From positions 1 through 9,311 of the forward strand of contig DNTA01000086.1 in NCBI GenBank assembly GCA_003500135.1: a DNA stretch of 9,311 nt, in the 5' to 3' direction. This document shows, one piece after another, positions 1-8,268 of the stretch; position 1 is the stretch's first letter; each line of letters starts with the position of its first letter. This DNA comes from Cytophagales bacterium. Its GTDB lineage: Bacteria; Bacteroidota; Bacteroidia; Cytophagales; Cyclobacteriaceae. Under the pieces are notes generated by a model, which worked only from the letters and a program-made list of their open reading frames with translations, had not been told where the DNA came from and made no database searches. Position numbers and translations under genes: made by a program.

Positions 1-1476
1 CAGTTTTTAGAAGTACCCTATAATGTTTATGCATATGATTTAACGGTAAGAACCAGCTACCTTGATGATGTACATGGTTATATCACGGGGCCTTCAGTTT
101 TTCTCTATGCCGATGGCTTTCAGCAAAGCAAACACGTTCTTAAAGTCAATCCTTTCGAAGAATGGAAAATGGTAAGTACAGCATTGAAAACGATAAGTGC
201 TCAAAGTTATGAATTTGAGGCCCAAAACTATGATGAACTGGTCGATAGCCCCATCGAAATTGGAAATCATGAGGAGTTCGGATTTACTGCAGCAGGGGTG
301 AAGCACAGAGTGGCCATGTTTGGCGCCGGAAACTATAATATAAGCCGATTGAAACAAGACATGATAAAAATAGTGGAAGCAGCTACTGATGTTTTTGGAC
401 AAAACCCTAATGATGAGTATTTATTTATAGTGCACAACCTCGAAAATTCATCTGGAGGTCTTGAACATACGGCGTCCACTACTATTCAGGTAAACCGGTG
501 GACCTACAGTGAAGAAAAATACTCGAGGTTTTTATCATTGGTTGCCCACGAATATTTTCATTTATGGCTGGTCAAGCGTATTCGTCCAAAATCATTGGTT
601 ACGTATAACTATGATGAAGAAAACTACACCAGGCTTATGTGGTTAATGGAAGGCATAACGAGCTATTACGATGAACTTCTACTTCAGAGAGTAGGTTTTA
701 TAAGCGCTGAAGAATACTTATCACAGCTTGGCAATAAAATTACACAGGTAGAAAGACAACCGGGAGGTAAAGTTCAAAGCCTGGGCGCTTCCAGCTTCGA
801 TGCCTGGATCAAAGCTTATCGCCCCAACGAAAACAGCTACAATTCAACTATATCATATTGCCGAAAAGGAGCCGTTATTGGCGCGTTGCTCAATGCCAGA
901 ATTGTTGCAGCTACAAAGGGTGAAAAAAACCTTGACCACTTGCTCCGGTACCTGTACGAAAAGCATTTTGAAAAATCATTCACCGGTGTAAGTGAAGAAG
1001 ATGTTAAACGGGCTTTGGAAGATATTTGTAAAGAATCATTCGACGCGTTTTTCGATAACTATATCAATGGTGTCGAAACACCGGATTACAGGTCGATATT
1101 TGGTAAAATAGGTATTAAAGTAAGTGTGCAGGAAGAAAAGCGCTACAGTCTCGGGATAAGAACAGAGACAAAAGGGGATAATGTATTTATCCAAAGTGTC
1201 ATTAAAGGTGGGGTGGCATATAATGGCGGATTGTATGCCGGCGATGAGCTGATCAGCCTTAACGGTTTTAGGATCACAAACGATAATCTACTTACGTTAC
1301 TTGAAAATCATTTTACCAAAGAAAGTTTTGAAATAGTGGTTAATCGGGACGGGCTAATGCGCAGAATCAAAATTGATGTGAAACCGGATACAGAAATAAG
1401 ATATAGATTGGAAAGAGATTCTAACCCTTCGGTAGCAGAAGAAAAGCAATTAGAATCCTTTTTGAAGAAAGGTTAA
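1..1476 (+). CDS. M61 family metallopeptidase with C-terminal PDZ domain (5' partial)
   Basis: The reading frame is open from base 1 (first residues QFLEVPYNVYAYDL) and ends at TAA 1474-1476, so the true start lies upstream and the internal ATG at 169 is not the start. The 491 visible residues resemble the M61 glycyl-aminopeptidase family, whose members are usually near 600 residues; roughly the first 100 are missing. The zinc site is visible: HEYFH at residues 183-187 (His183, His187, catalytic Glu184), followed by WLMEGITSYY with Glu217 as the likely third ligand. The stretch HLWLVKRIRP just after HExxH is also family-typical. A PDZ-like domain lies around residues 375-450, with GVAYNGGLYAGDELISLNG as its core. 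The family cleaves small N-terminal residues from peptides; the physiological substrate is unknown. Any signal peptide would be outside the window. ligA starts 51 bases downstream with no terminator between. Family call is firm; function is inferred. Confidence 0.93.
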   Translation, partial: QFLEVPYNVYAYDLTVRTSYLDDVHGYITGPSVFLYADGFQQSKHVLKVNPFEEWKMVSTALKTISAQSYEFEAQNYDELVDSPIEIGNHEEFGFTAAGVKHRVAMFGAGNYNISRLKQDMIKIVEAATDVFGQNPNDEYLFIVHNLENSSGGLEHTASTTIQVNRWTYSEEKYSRFLSLVAHEYFHLWLVKRIRPKSLVTYNYDEENYTRLMWLMEGITSYYDELLLQRVGFISAEEYLSQLGNKITQVERQPGGKVQSLGASSFDAWIKAYRPNENSYNSTISYCRKGAVIGALLNARIVAATKGEKNLDHLLRYLYEKHFEKSFTGVSEEDVKRALEDICKESFDAFFDNYINGVETPDYRSIFGKIGIKVSVQEEKRYSLGIRTETKGDNVFIQSVIKGGVAYNGGLYAGDELISLNGFRITNDNLLTLLENHFTKESFEIVVNRDGLMRRIKIDVKPDTEIRYRLERDSNPSVAEEKQLESFLKKG

Positions 1477-1506
1477 AGCTATGTGCTTTACAATAATTAG
1501 GTTTAA

Positions 1507-3540
<2,034 letters not shown>

Positions 3541-3552
3541 ATGACTTTTTAA

Positions 3553-4074
3553 ATGAAACATCTGGGGATTAATTTTTCAATCAAAAAACACCTTAAAAAG
3601 AATAGAGTTAAACGCTACAGCGTAACTTACAACGAGGCTAAAAAAGTATGCGTTCTTTTCACCGCTCGGGGAAATGAAAAGTTTAAGGCCGTCAATCGGT
3701 TTATTTCAAAGTTTAGTGACGATGGAAAAGACGTTGATGCCATATATTTTCTGAGTAAAAATGCCGATAAACCTGATGTCGGTCTTGACGAATCTATGGT
3801 TCAGTTGAACAAAAGAGATGTGGGCTTCTTTGGAAATATCAAAAATGAAAAAGCCGGAAAGAAACTTCTTCAGGCGTACGACTATTTCATCCATGCCGAT
3901 ACCGATACTACTGTTTTTACAGACCTCATATTAGCTGCCTGTAAGGCGAAATGCCGGATAGGCGCTTTTCATGAAGAAAAAGGCCCTTTTTACGATTTTA
4001 TGATAAAAATCGATAACGAAAAAAATCTTCAGGATTTACTAAAAGAGATTTATCATTACACCAAATCAATATAA
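3553..4074 (+). CDS. conserved Bacteroidota protein, DUF6913-like
   Basis: This gene encodes 173 residues of unknown function. It resembles the small conserved Bacteroidota family (DUF6913) often found beside ligA and dapA; this is recall, not a search. The N-terminus is strongly basic (KKHLKKNRVKRYS), followed by an alternating strand/helix pattern: VCVLFTARG near residue 32, a helix, DAIYFLSK near 62, DVGFFGNIKN near 90, DYFIHADTDTTVFTDLILAACKAKCRIGAFHE at about 108-142, and ending in a YHYTKSI tail. No signal peptide or membrane segment is visible. Two cysteines in CKAKC (near residue 132) do not form a complete metal site. It lies 12 bases after ligA and 6 bases before dapA, so it is very probably co-transcribed with both. 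The context does not reveal its job. Confidence 0.85.
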   Translation: MKHLGINFSIKKHLKKNRVKRYSVTYNEAKKVCVLFTARGNEKFKAVNRFISKFSDDGKDVDAIYFLSKNADKPDVGLDESMVQLNKRDVGFFGNIKNEKAGKKLLQAYDYFIHADTDTTVFTDLILAACKAKCRIGAFHEEKGPFYDFMIKIDNEKNLQDLLKEIYHYTKSI

Positions 4075-4080
4075 GCATTT

Positions 4081-4953
4081 ATGCAATCTAAATTAAAAGG
4101 AACAGGAGTAGCATTGATCACTCCCTTTTTCGAAAACCTGGAAATCGACTATAATAGCTTTGAAAAACTACTGAAATTTCATTCAGAAGGTGGTGTTGAT
4201 TATTTTGTTGTGAACGGCACTACCGGCGAATCAGCCACTACCAACAAATCGGAAAAACATAAATTGCTTAAACATGTAATTGATCACAATCCTAAAGGTT
4301 TACCAATTGTATACGGCACTGGCGGCTATGATACACAAGATATAATTGACCATGTAAAAGAGATGGATTGGAATGGTGTGGATGCCCTGTTGAGTGTGAG
4401 CCCGTATTACAACCGACCCTCACAAAAAGGGATCATCGAGCATTACAAGGCCATTGCTGATGTTTGTCCGGCGCCCATCATCCTCTACAATGTTCCAAAA
4501 AGAACAGGGTCAAATATGAAAGCTGAAACGACATTAGCGTTAGCTGAACATCCCAATATTGTAGGTATAAAAGAGGCTTCCGGTGACTTTGGACAAATCA
4601 CTGATATCATGGCACACAAACCTGATGGTTTTCTCATGATCAGTGGCGATGATATGGCTACCGTTCCCATGATCTCAATTGGTGCTTCTGGTGTAATCTC
4701 GGTCATGGCTAATGCTTTTCCAAAAATGATGTCTGATATGGTCAGGCATGCATTGAGCGGCGATTATGCATCTGCACAGAAATTATTATTCGAATTAAAT
4801 GAAATAAACCCATTGATGTATAAAGAAAGTAGCCCTGTAGGCGTCAAAGAAACACTGGCATTGATGGGATATGTCGAAAATCATGTCAGATTGCCTCTGG
4901 TAAAGGGTTCTGATGGGTTACGGAAAAAAATATCAGCATTTCTGAATCGTTAA
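4081..4953 (+). CDS. dapA: 4-hydroxy-tetrahydrodipicolinate synthase DapA
   Basis: DapA condenses pyruvate with aspartate semialdehyde, the first committed step toward diaminopimelate and lysine. The 290 residues match the normal family length and form one TIM barrel. Active-site residues are present: VNGTTGES with Thr47-Thr48 binding the pyruvate carboxylate, SPYYNRP with Tyr110, LYNVPKRTG with the proton-relay Tyr136 and substrate-binding Arg141, and VGIKEASGD with the Schiff-base Lys164. SGVISV (Ile206 region) and the SPVGVKETLALMG C-terminal segment are also typical. Related aldolases (N-acetylneuraminate lyase, KDG aldolase) share this fold, but the Thr-Thr pair with the Tyr/Arg residues favours DapA. 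ATG 4081 lies 6 bases after the upstream stop, and the gene ends in the strong terminator at 4968-5003, making it the last gene of the ligA operon. No key residue is missing. Confidence 0.96.
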   Translation: MQSKLKGTGVALITPFFENLEIDYNSFEKLLKFHSEGGVDYFVVNGTTGESATTNKSEKHKLLKHVIDHNPKGLPIVYGTGGYDTQDIIDHVKEMDWNGVDALLSVSPYYNRPSQKGIIEHYKAIADVCPAPIILYNVPKRTGSNMKAETTLALAEHPNIVGIKEASGDFGQITDIMAHKPDGFLMISGDDMATVPMISIGASGVISVMANAFPKMMSDMVRHALSGDYASAQKLLFELNEINPLMYKESSPVGVKETLALMGYVENHVRLPLVKGSDGLRKKISAFLNR

Positions 4954-4967
4954 TAGTGGTCATAAAT

Positions 4968-5003
4968 AAAAAAGGAGATTGAATCGATCCAGTCTCCTTT
5001 TTT
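4968..5003 (+). terminator. bidirectional intrinsic terminator between dapA and the Hc1-like gene
   Basis: The left arm AAAAAAGGAGA (4968-4978) pairs perfectly with TCTCCTTTTTT (4993-5003). Three further inner pairs, one of them a T-G wobble, leave a loop of about 8 bases. The A-tract and T-tract flank the GC part on both sides, so it can stop transcription from dapA on the + strand and from the converging gene on the - strand. Confidence 0.9.
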
Positions 5004-5025
5004 AATGTCTTTTTTATCAAGCTAT

Positions 5026-5202
5026 TCAACCCGCGTTTTTCATGTCCTGAACTTCTTTTCTGATATCCTGAGCGAGGTTTTTCATTTCCTGCATACCCTT
5101 CCTTACACGTGTTCCGGCAGCTTGATTCCCTTTTTCGTAAAACTTATGAAAGTCAGCTTCAAGTGACATCATGAGGTCTTTTAACTCATCGTATCTTTTC
5201 AT
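5026..5202 (-). CDS. histone H1-like protein Hc1 family (58 aa)
   Basis: The - strand reads ATG (5202-5200) to TGA (5028-5026) and encodes 58 residues starting MKRYDELKDLMMSLEADF. The central KFYEKGNQAAGTRVRKGM and the following helix ending KEVQDMKNAG are the hallmark of the small Hc1/histone H1-like proteins common in Bacteroidota. The protein is almost entirely helical, with alternating charges (basic residues in TRVRKG and IRKEV, but also many Asp/Glu), no cysteine and no signal peptide. The family is thought to bind DNA or the nucleoid because of its similarity to chlamydial Hc1; direct function in Bacteroidota is poorly established. It lies 102 bases downstream of the PLP enzyme gene on the same strand and converges with dapA across the terminator at 4968-5003. 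Its small size makes it easy to miss. Confidence 0.9.
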   Translation of the reverse strand: MKRYDELKDLMMSLEADFHKFYEKGNQAAGTRVRKGMQEMKNLAQDIRKEVQDMKNAG

Positions 5203-5248
5203 ATTTGTTCTTTTAATAGGGTTAATAAAAAGTCAAATCAACATAGAA

Positions 5249-5277
5249 GCAATATAGCCAAAATGTTTAAAAATCAA
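5249..5277 (-). promoter_or_regulatory. weak candidate promoter for the Hc1-like gene
   Basis: On the - strand, TTG (5277-5275) is followed after 18 bases by TATATTGC (5256-5249). This is near, but not equal to, the Bacteroidota pattern TTG-N19-TAnnTTTG. It would start transcription about 40 bases before the ATG at 5202. The gene could instead be read through from the upstream acyltransferase gene. Confidence 0.3.
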
Positions 5278-5280
5278 CAA

Positions 5281-5300
5281 GTCGAAAAACCTTTTTTCGC
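5281..5300 (-). terminator. possible weak terminator after the PLP enzyme gene
   Basis: On the - strand, CGAAAAA and TTTTTCG can form a 7-bp AT-rich stem with a 3-base loop just after the stop at 5305. It lacks a GC-rich stem and a clean U-run after it, so it may only reduce read-through into the Hc1-like gene. Confidence 0.25.
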
Positions 5301-5304
5301 ACTT

Positions 5305-6552
5305 TTAAGCCATTTGAGGCTGCCCTTCCTTGCGATAATACCCGCCCTTTAGCTTGTCGTGTATTGCTTCGAAAGCAGCAATTGTTTCCTTCACATCTTC
5401 CAGGCTATGGACAGAAGTTGGGATCAAACGTAGCATTATCACGTCTTTGGGAACTACGGGGTAAATGACTGCTGAACAGAATATATTGAATCGCTCCCTT
5501 AGATCATAGACCAGGTGAGCTGCTTCCAGTCCGGTACCACCCAGTAATACAGGTGTAACAGGAGACTGCGTTTTACCAAGGTTAAAACCTTTTTCCCTGA
5601 GCCCTGATTGCAGGGCATTTACTATTTTCCAAAGATTATCTTTCAGTTCCGGTTTGGTTCGCAACAGCTCCAATCTCTTTCTTCCACCGATAACCAAAGG
5701 CATTGGAAGCGACTTTGCAAAGATTTGAGAACGGACACTATATCTCAGGTATTCAATAATCTTGGCATTTCCGGCAACAAATGCACCTATACTGGCCATT
5801 GACTTGGCAAATGTTGAGAAATAAAGGTCAACTTCATCCTGAACCCCAAAGTGCTCGCCAGCGCCAGCGCCGGTCTTGCCCATGGTACCAAAGCCATGTG
5901 CATCATCAATTAACAGCCTGAATTGAAATTTCTTTTTTAGGTCAACGATATCTTTAATATTACCCAGGTCGCCAGACATACCGAACACACCCTCAGTAAT
6001 TACAAGAATACCCCCACCGGTTTCGTCGGTTATTTTTTTTGCCCGCTCAAGCTGTTTTTCAAGGTTGGCAATATCGTTGTGTGGAAAAACGAATCGTTTT
6101 CCAATGTGCATTCTTAAACCATCGATTATACAAGCGTGTGACTCAGAGTCATACACCACCACGTCTTTACGGTCTACCACAGTATCAATGATTGACATTA
6201 TGCCCTGATAACCGTAGTTGAGCAACATTGCCGATTCTTTTCCTACAAATCCGGCTAATTCTTTTTCAAATTTTTCGTGTTCGGTGGTATTTCCCGACAT
6301 AATGCGGGCACCCATTGGATAAGCAAGTCCCCATTGAGCTGCGGCATCAGCATCCGCCTTACGTACTTCGGGGTGATTGGCCAGGCCAAGATAATTATTT
6401 AAACTCCAAGTAAGCACCTCTCTGCCTTTGAAATGCATACGAGGTTGAATTTGTCCCTCGAGTTTAGGGAACATAAAATATCCTTCAGCATTTATATTGG
6501 AATAATGCCCCAGAGGAGTTCTTTCCGTAACTAATTTTTCAAAAATATCCAC
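5305..6552 (-). CDS. PLP-dependent acyl transferase, serine palmitoyltransferase-like (alpha-oxoamine synthase family)
   Basis: This 415-residue enzyme belongs to the alpha-oxoamine synthases, which condense an acyl thioester with an amino acid using PLP and releasing CO2. The N-terminus (YFMFPKLEGQI, then LTWSLNNYLGLANHPEV at 47-63) matches the Bacteroidota serine palmitoyltransferase group. Active-site features: YPMGARIMSGNT (79-89), SESHACIIDG with His139 expected to stack on PLP, LLIDDAHGFGTMGKTG with Asp216 and His219, and the Schiff-base Lys250 in FSTFAKSMASIGAF. Serine as substrate would start sphingolipid synthesis; close relatives using cysteate start sulfonolipid (capnine) synthesis, and the sequence alone does not decide. 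It acts in the cytosol, possibly at the membrane face; no membrane segment is visible. KBL and BioF homologues are less likely given the N-terminal region. A consensus promoter lies just upstream. Confidence 0.92.
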   Translation of the reverse strand: MDIFEKLVTERTPLGHYSNINAEGYFMFPKLEGQIQPRMHFKGREVLTWSLNNYLGLANHPEVRKADADAAAQWGLAYPMGARIMSGNTTEHEKFEKELAGFVGKESAMLLNYGYQGIMSIIDTVVDRKDVVVYDSESHACIIDGLRMHIGKRFVFPHNDIANLEKQLERAKKITDETGGGILVITEGVFGMSGDLGNIKDIVDLKKKFQFRLLIDDAHGFGTMGKTGAGAGEHFGVQDEVDLYFSTFAKSMASIGAFVAGNAKIIEYLRYSVRSQIFAKSLPMPLVIGGRKRLELLRTKPELKDNLWKIVNALQSGLREKGFNLGKTQSPVTPVLLGGTGLEAAHLVYDLRERFNIFCSAVIYPVVPKDVIMLRLIPTSVHSLEDVKETIAAFEAIHDKLKGGYYRKEGQPQMA

Positions 6553-6588
6553 GCGCTTCTTTTTTAGTTAATCCCTTCAATTAAAACG

Positions 6589-6620
6589 CAAATTTAATAC
6601 TAAATTATCACGGTGACAAA
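6589..6620 (-). promoter_or_regulatory. consensus Bacteroidota sigma-A promoter of the PLP enzyme gene
   Basis: On the - strand, TTTG (6620-6617) is followed after exactly 20 bases by TAAATTTG (6596-6589). Both boxes match the known Bacteroidota primary promoter (TTTG at -33, TAnnTTTG at -7) without a mismatch. Transcription would begin near 6582, about 30 bases before the ATG at 6552. Confidence 0.75.
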
Positions 6621-6628
6621 AATATGAC

Positions 6629-6666
6629 TTCGAATAGCTCATTTTTAGTGTAATGAGGTTTCGAAT
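6629..6666. repeat. two TTCGAAT sites 31 bp apart between divergent genes
   Basis: TTCGAAT occurs at 6629-6635 and again at 6660-6666; each contains the palindrome TTCGAA. The 31-bp distance is about three helical turns, so both would face the same side of the DNA. The first lies just upstream of the -33 box of the leftward promoter. This could be an operator pair or chance. Confidence 0.3.
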
Positions 6667-6701
6667 TCAACGGTTTGATTTCTATAAAATTGTAACAGTA
6701 T

Positions 6702-6734
6702 TTTGATATAATATAAATAAATTCATAGTTTTTG
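6702..6734 (+). promoter_or_regulatory. probable promoter of the biotin carboxylase operon
   Basis: TTTG (6702-6705) is followed after 20 bases by TAGTTTTTG (6726-6734), which is TAnnTTTG with one extra T. Transcription would begin about 6740, leaving a leader of close to 40 bases before the GTG start at 6778. The extra base makes it less certain than the opposing promoter. Confidence 0.45.
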
Positions 6735-6777
6735 ATCTACATATATCCGAAACTGAAAAGAACAAAATACCAACATT

Positions 6778-8268
6778 GTGAAAAAAATAAAGAAAGTTCT
6801 TGTAGCCAATAGAGGCGAAATAGCGCTAAGAGTAATGCGTTCGCTTAATGAAATGGGTATCACTACAGTTGCTGTATACAGTGACGCCGATAAACATTCG
6901 CCACATGTACAGTTTGCAGATGAAGCTGTAAGATTGGGCCCCCCTGCAAGTAATGAATCATATCTTAGGCAAGATGTCATTATAGAAGCCTGCAAAAGGC
7001 TAAAAGTTGATGCAATACATCCGGGGTATGGTTTTTTATCGGAAAATGCCGGTTTTGCTGAGTTAGTTAAAAAGGCAGGTTTGATTTTTATCGGTCCGTC
7101 TCCCGAATCGATAAAGGTAATGGGAAGTAAGCTTGCCGCAAAAGAGGCTGTTCAAAAATATGATATTCCACTGGTTCCGGGAACAGATCATGCCATTATT
7201 GACGCCAAAGAAGCGCTCGATGTGGCGCGCAGCATTGGTTTTCCGATTTTGATCAAAGCCAGCGCCGGCGGCGGTGGTAAAGGTATGCGATTGGTTGAGC
7301 GTGAAGAAGAAGTAGAAGAGCAGATACAAAGGGCCATTAGTGAAGCCCAAGCAGCCTTTGGTGACGGGTCGGTTTTCATCGAGAAATTCGTCACCAATCC
7401 GAGGCATATCGAATTTCAGGTCATGGGTGATTTACATGGCAATATTGTCCATGTGTTCGAACGTGAATGTTCTATCCAGCGACGACATCAAAAGGTGATA
7501 GAAGAGGCGCCATCATGCGTATTGACACCTGAAAAAAGAAAGGAAATGGGAGAGGCGGCAGTGAAGGTGGCAAAATCATGCGGGTACTATGGCGCAGGTA
7601 CCGTTGAATTTATGGTAGACGACAAACTCAACTTTTATTTTCTGGAAATGAATACCAGGCTCCAGGTAGAGCACCCCGTCACCGAGTTGGTAACCGGAAT
7701 TGATCTTGTGAAAGAACAGGTGAGGATTGCCGAAGGTAAAGAGCTGTCATTTACTCAGGAAGAGCTTTCTATTCGGGGTCATGCCATTGAGTTAAGGGTT
7801 TATGCAGAAGATCCTCTCAATAATTTTTTGCCGGATATCGGAAAGCTAGAAGTTTATCAAAGACCACAGGGCCCCGGGGTTAGAGTAGATGATGGTTTTG
7901 AAGAAGGCATGAAAATACCGATTTTTTATGATCCTATGATCTCAAAACTCGTTACCTACGGAAGCAACAGACAGGAGGCAATCGATAGAATGATCAGGGC
8001 TATAGACGAATATCGAATTACGGGTGTTGCCAGTACGCTTGAATTTGGTAAATTTGTGATGGAGCATCCGAATTTTGTTAATGGCAATTTCAATACAAAA
8101 TTCATTGAATTGTATTTTGACAAAGAGTCGTTTAAATCGGAAATCGTAGATGCCGATGCTGCTGCTTTAGGGGCTTTTATTGCTCTTGATCAGAAAGAAA
8201 AAAACGGATGGCCAACACAAAATGGTATAAAACAAAATTCTTATTGGCGACTTAGGGCCAGGCAATGA
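6778..8268 (+). CDS. accC: acyl-CoA carboxylase biotin carboxylase subunit (AccC/PccA-like), GTG start
   Basis: This 496-residue subunit uses ATP and bicarbonate to carboxylate biotin on a carrier protein. It starts with GTG at 6778: the family N-terminus KKVLVANRGEIALRV follows at once, and an in-frame TGA at 6754 excludes a longer ATG-started form. Features: HPGYGFLSEN (81-90), ATP-grasp Lys118 and Lys160, the glycine loop GGGGKGM (164-170), RECSIQRRHQK with Cys231 and Lys239, the metal-binding Glu277 and Glu290, EMNTRLQVEHP with Arg294, Gln296 and Glu298, and Arg340 in ELRVYAEDP. All catalytic residues are present. It is longer than the 449-residue E. coli AccC, with a C-terminal tail (about 450-496) containing NSYWRLRARQ, as in Bacteroidota enzymes linked to propionyl- or acetyl-CoA carboxylases. 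No biotin-carrier (MKM) or carboxyltransferase gene lies in the window, so the acyl-CoA substrate cannot be named. It overlaps the next gene by 4 bases. Confidence 0.95.
   Translation: MKKIKKVLVANRGEIALRVMRSLNEMGITTVAVYSDADKHSPHVQFADEAVRLGPPASNESYLRQDVIIEACKRLKVDAIHPGYGFLSENAGFAELVKKAGLIFIGPSPESIKVMGSKLAAKEAVQKYDIPLVPGTDHAIIDAKEALDVARSIGFPILIKASAGGGGKGMRLVEREEEVEEQIQRAISEAQAAFGDGSVFIEKFVTNPRHIEFQVMGDLHGNIVHVFERECSIQRRHQKVIEEAPSCVLTPEKRKEMGEAAVKVAKSCGYYGAGTVEFMVDDKLNFYFLEMNTRLQVEHPVTELVTGIDLVKEQVRIAEGKELSFTQEELSIRGHAIELRVYAEDPLNNFLPDIGKLEVYQRPQGPGVRVDDGFEEGMKIPIFYDPMISKLVTYGSNRQEAIDRMIRAIDEYRITGVASTLEFGKFVMEHPNFVNGNFNTKFIELYFDKESFKSEIVDADAAALGAFIALDQKEKNGWPTQNGIKQNSYWRLRARQ

Noticed and set aside
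169..171. ATG as start of the M61 peptidase
   Set aside because: The frame is open upstream to base 1 and encodes family-typical N-terminal domain sequence, so the start is outside the window.
94..402. 102-codon - strand ORF at the left edge
   Set aside because: It is antisense to the M61 peptidase coding region, which is clearly in frame from base 1.
5305..6552. 2-amino-3-ketobutyrate CoA ligase (kbl) or bioF
   Set aside because: The N-terminal part (YFMFPKLEG, LTWSLNNYLG) and the FSTFAKSMASIGAF lysine region fit the Bacteroidota serine palmitoyltransferase group better. No threonine dehydrogenase or biotin genes are adjacent.
7063..7407. 114-codon - strand ORF opposite accC
   Set aside because: It lies fully within the strongly conserved ATP-grasp coding region on the other strand; its translation is Phe/Leu-rich without a recognisable motif.
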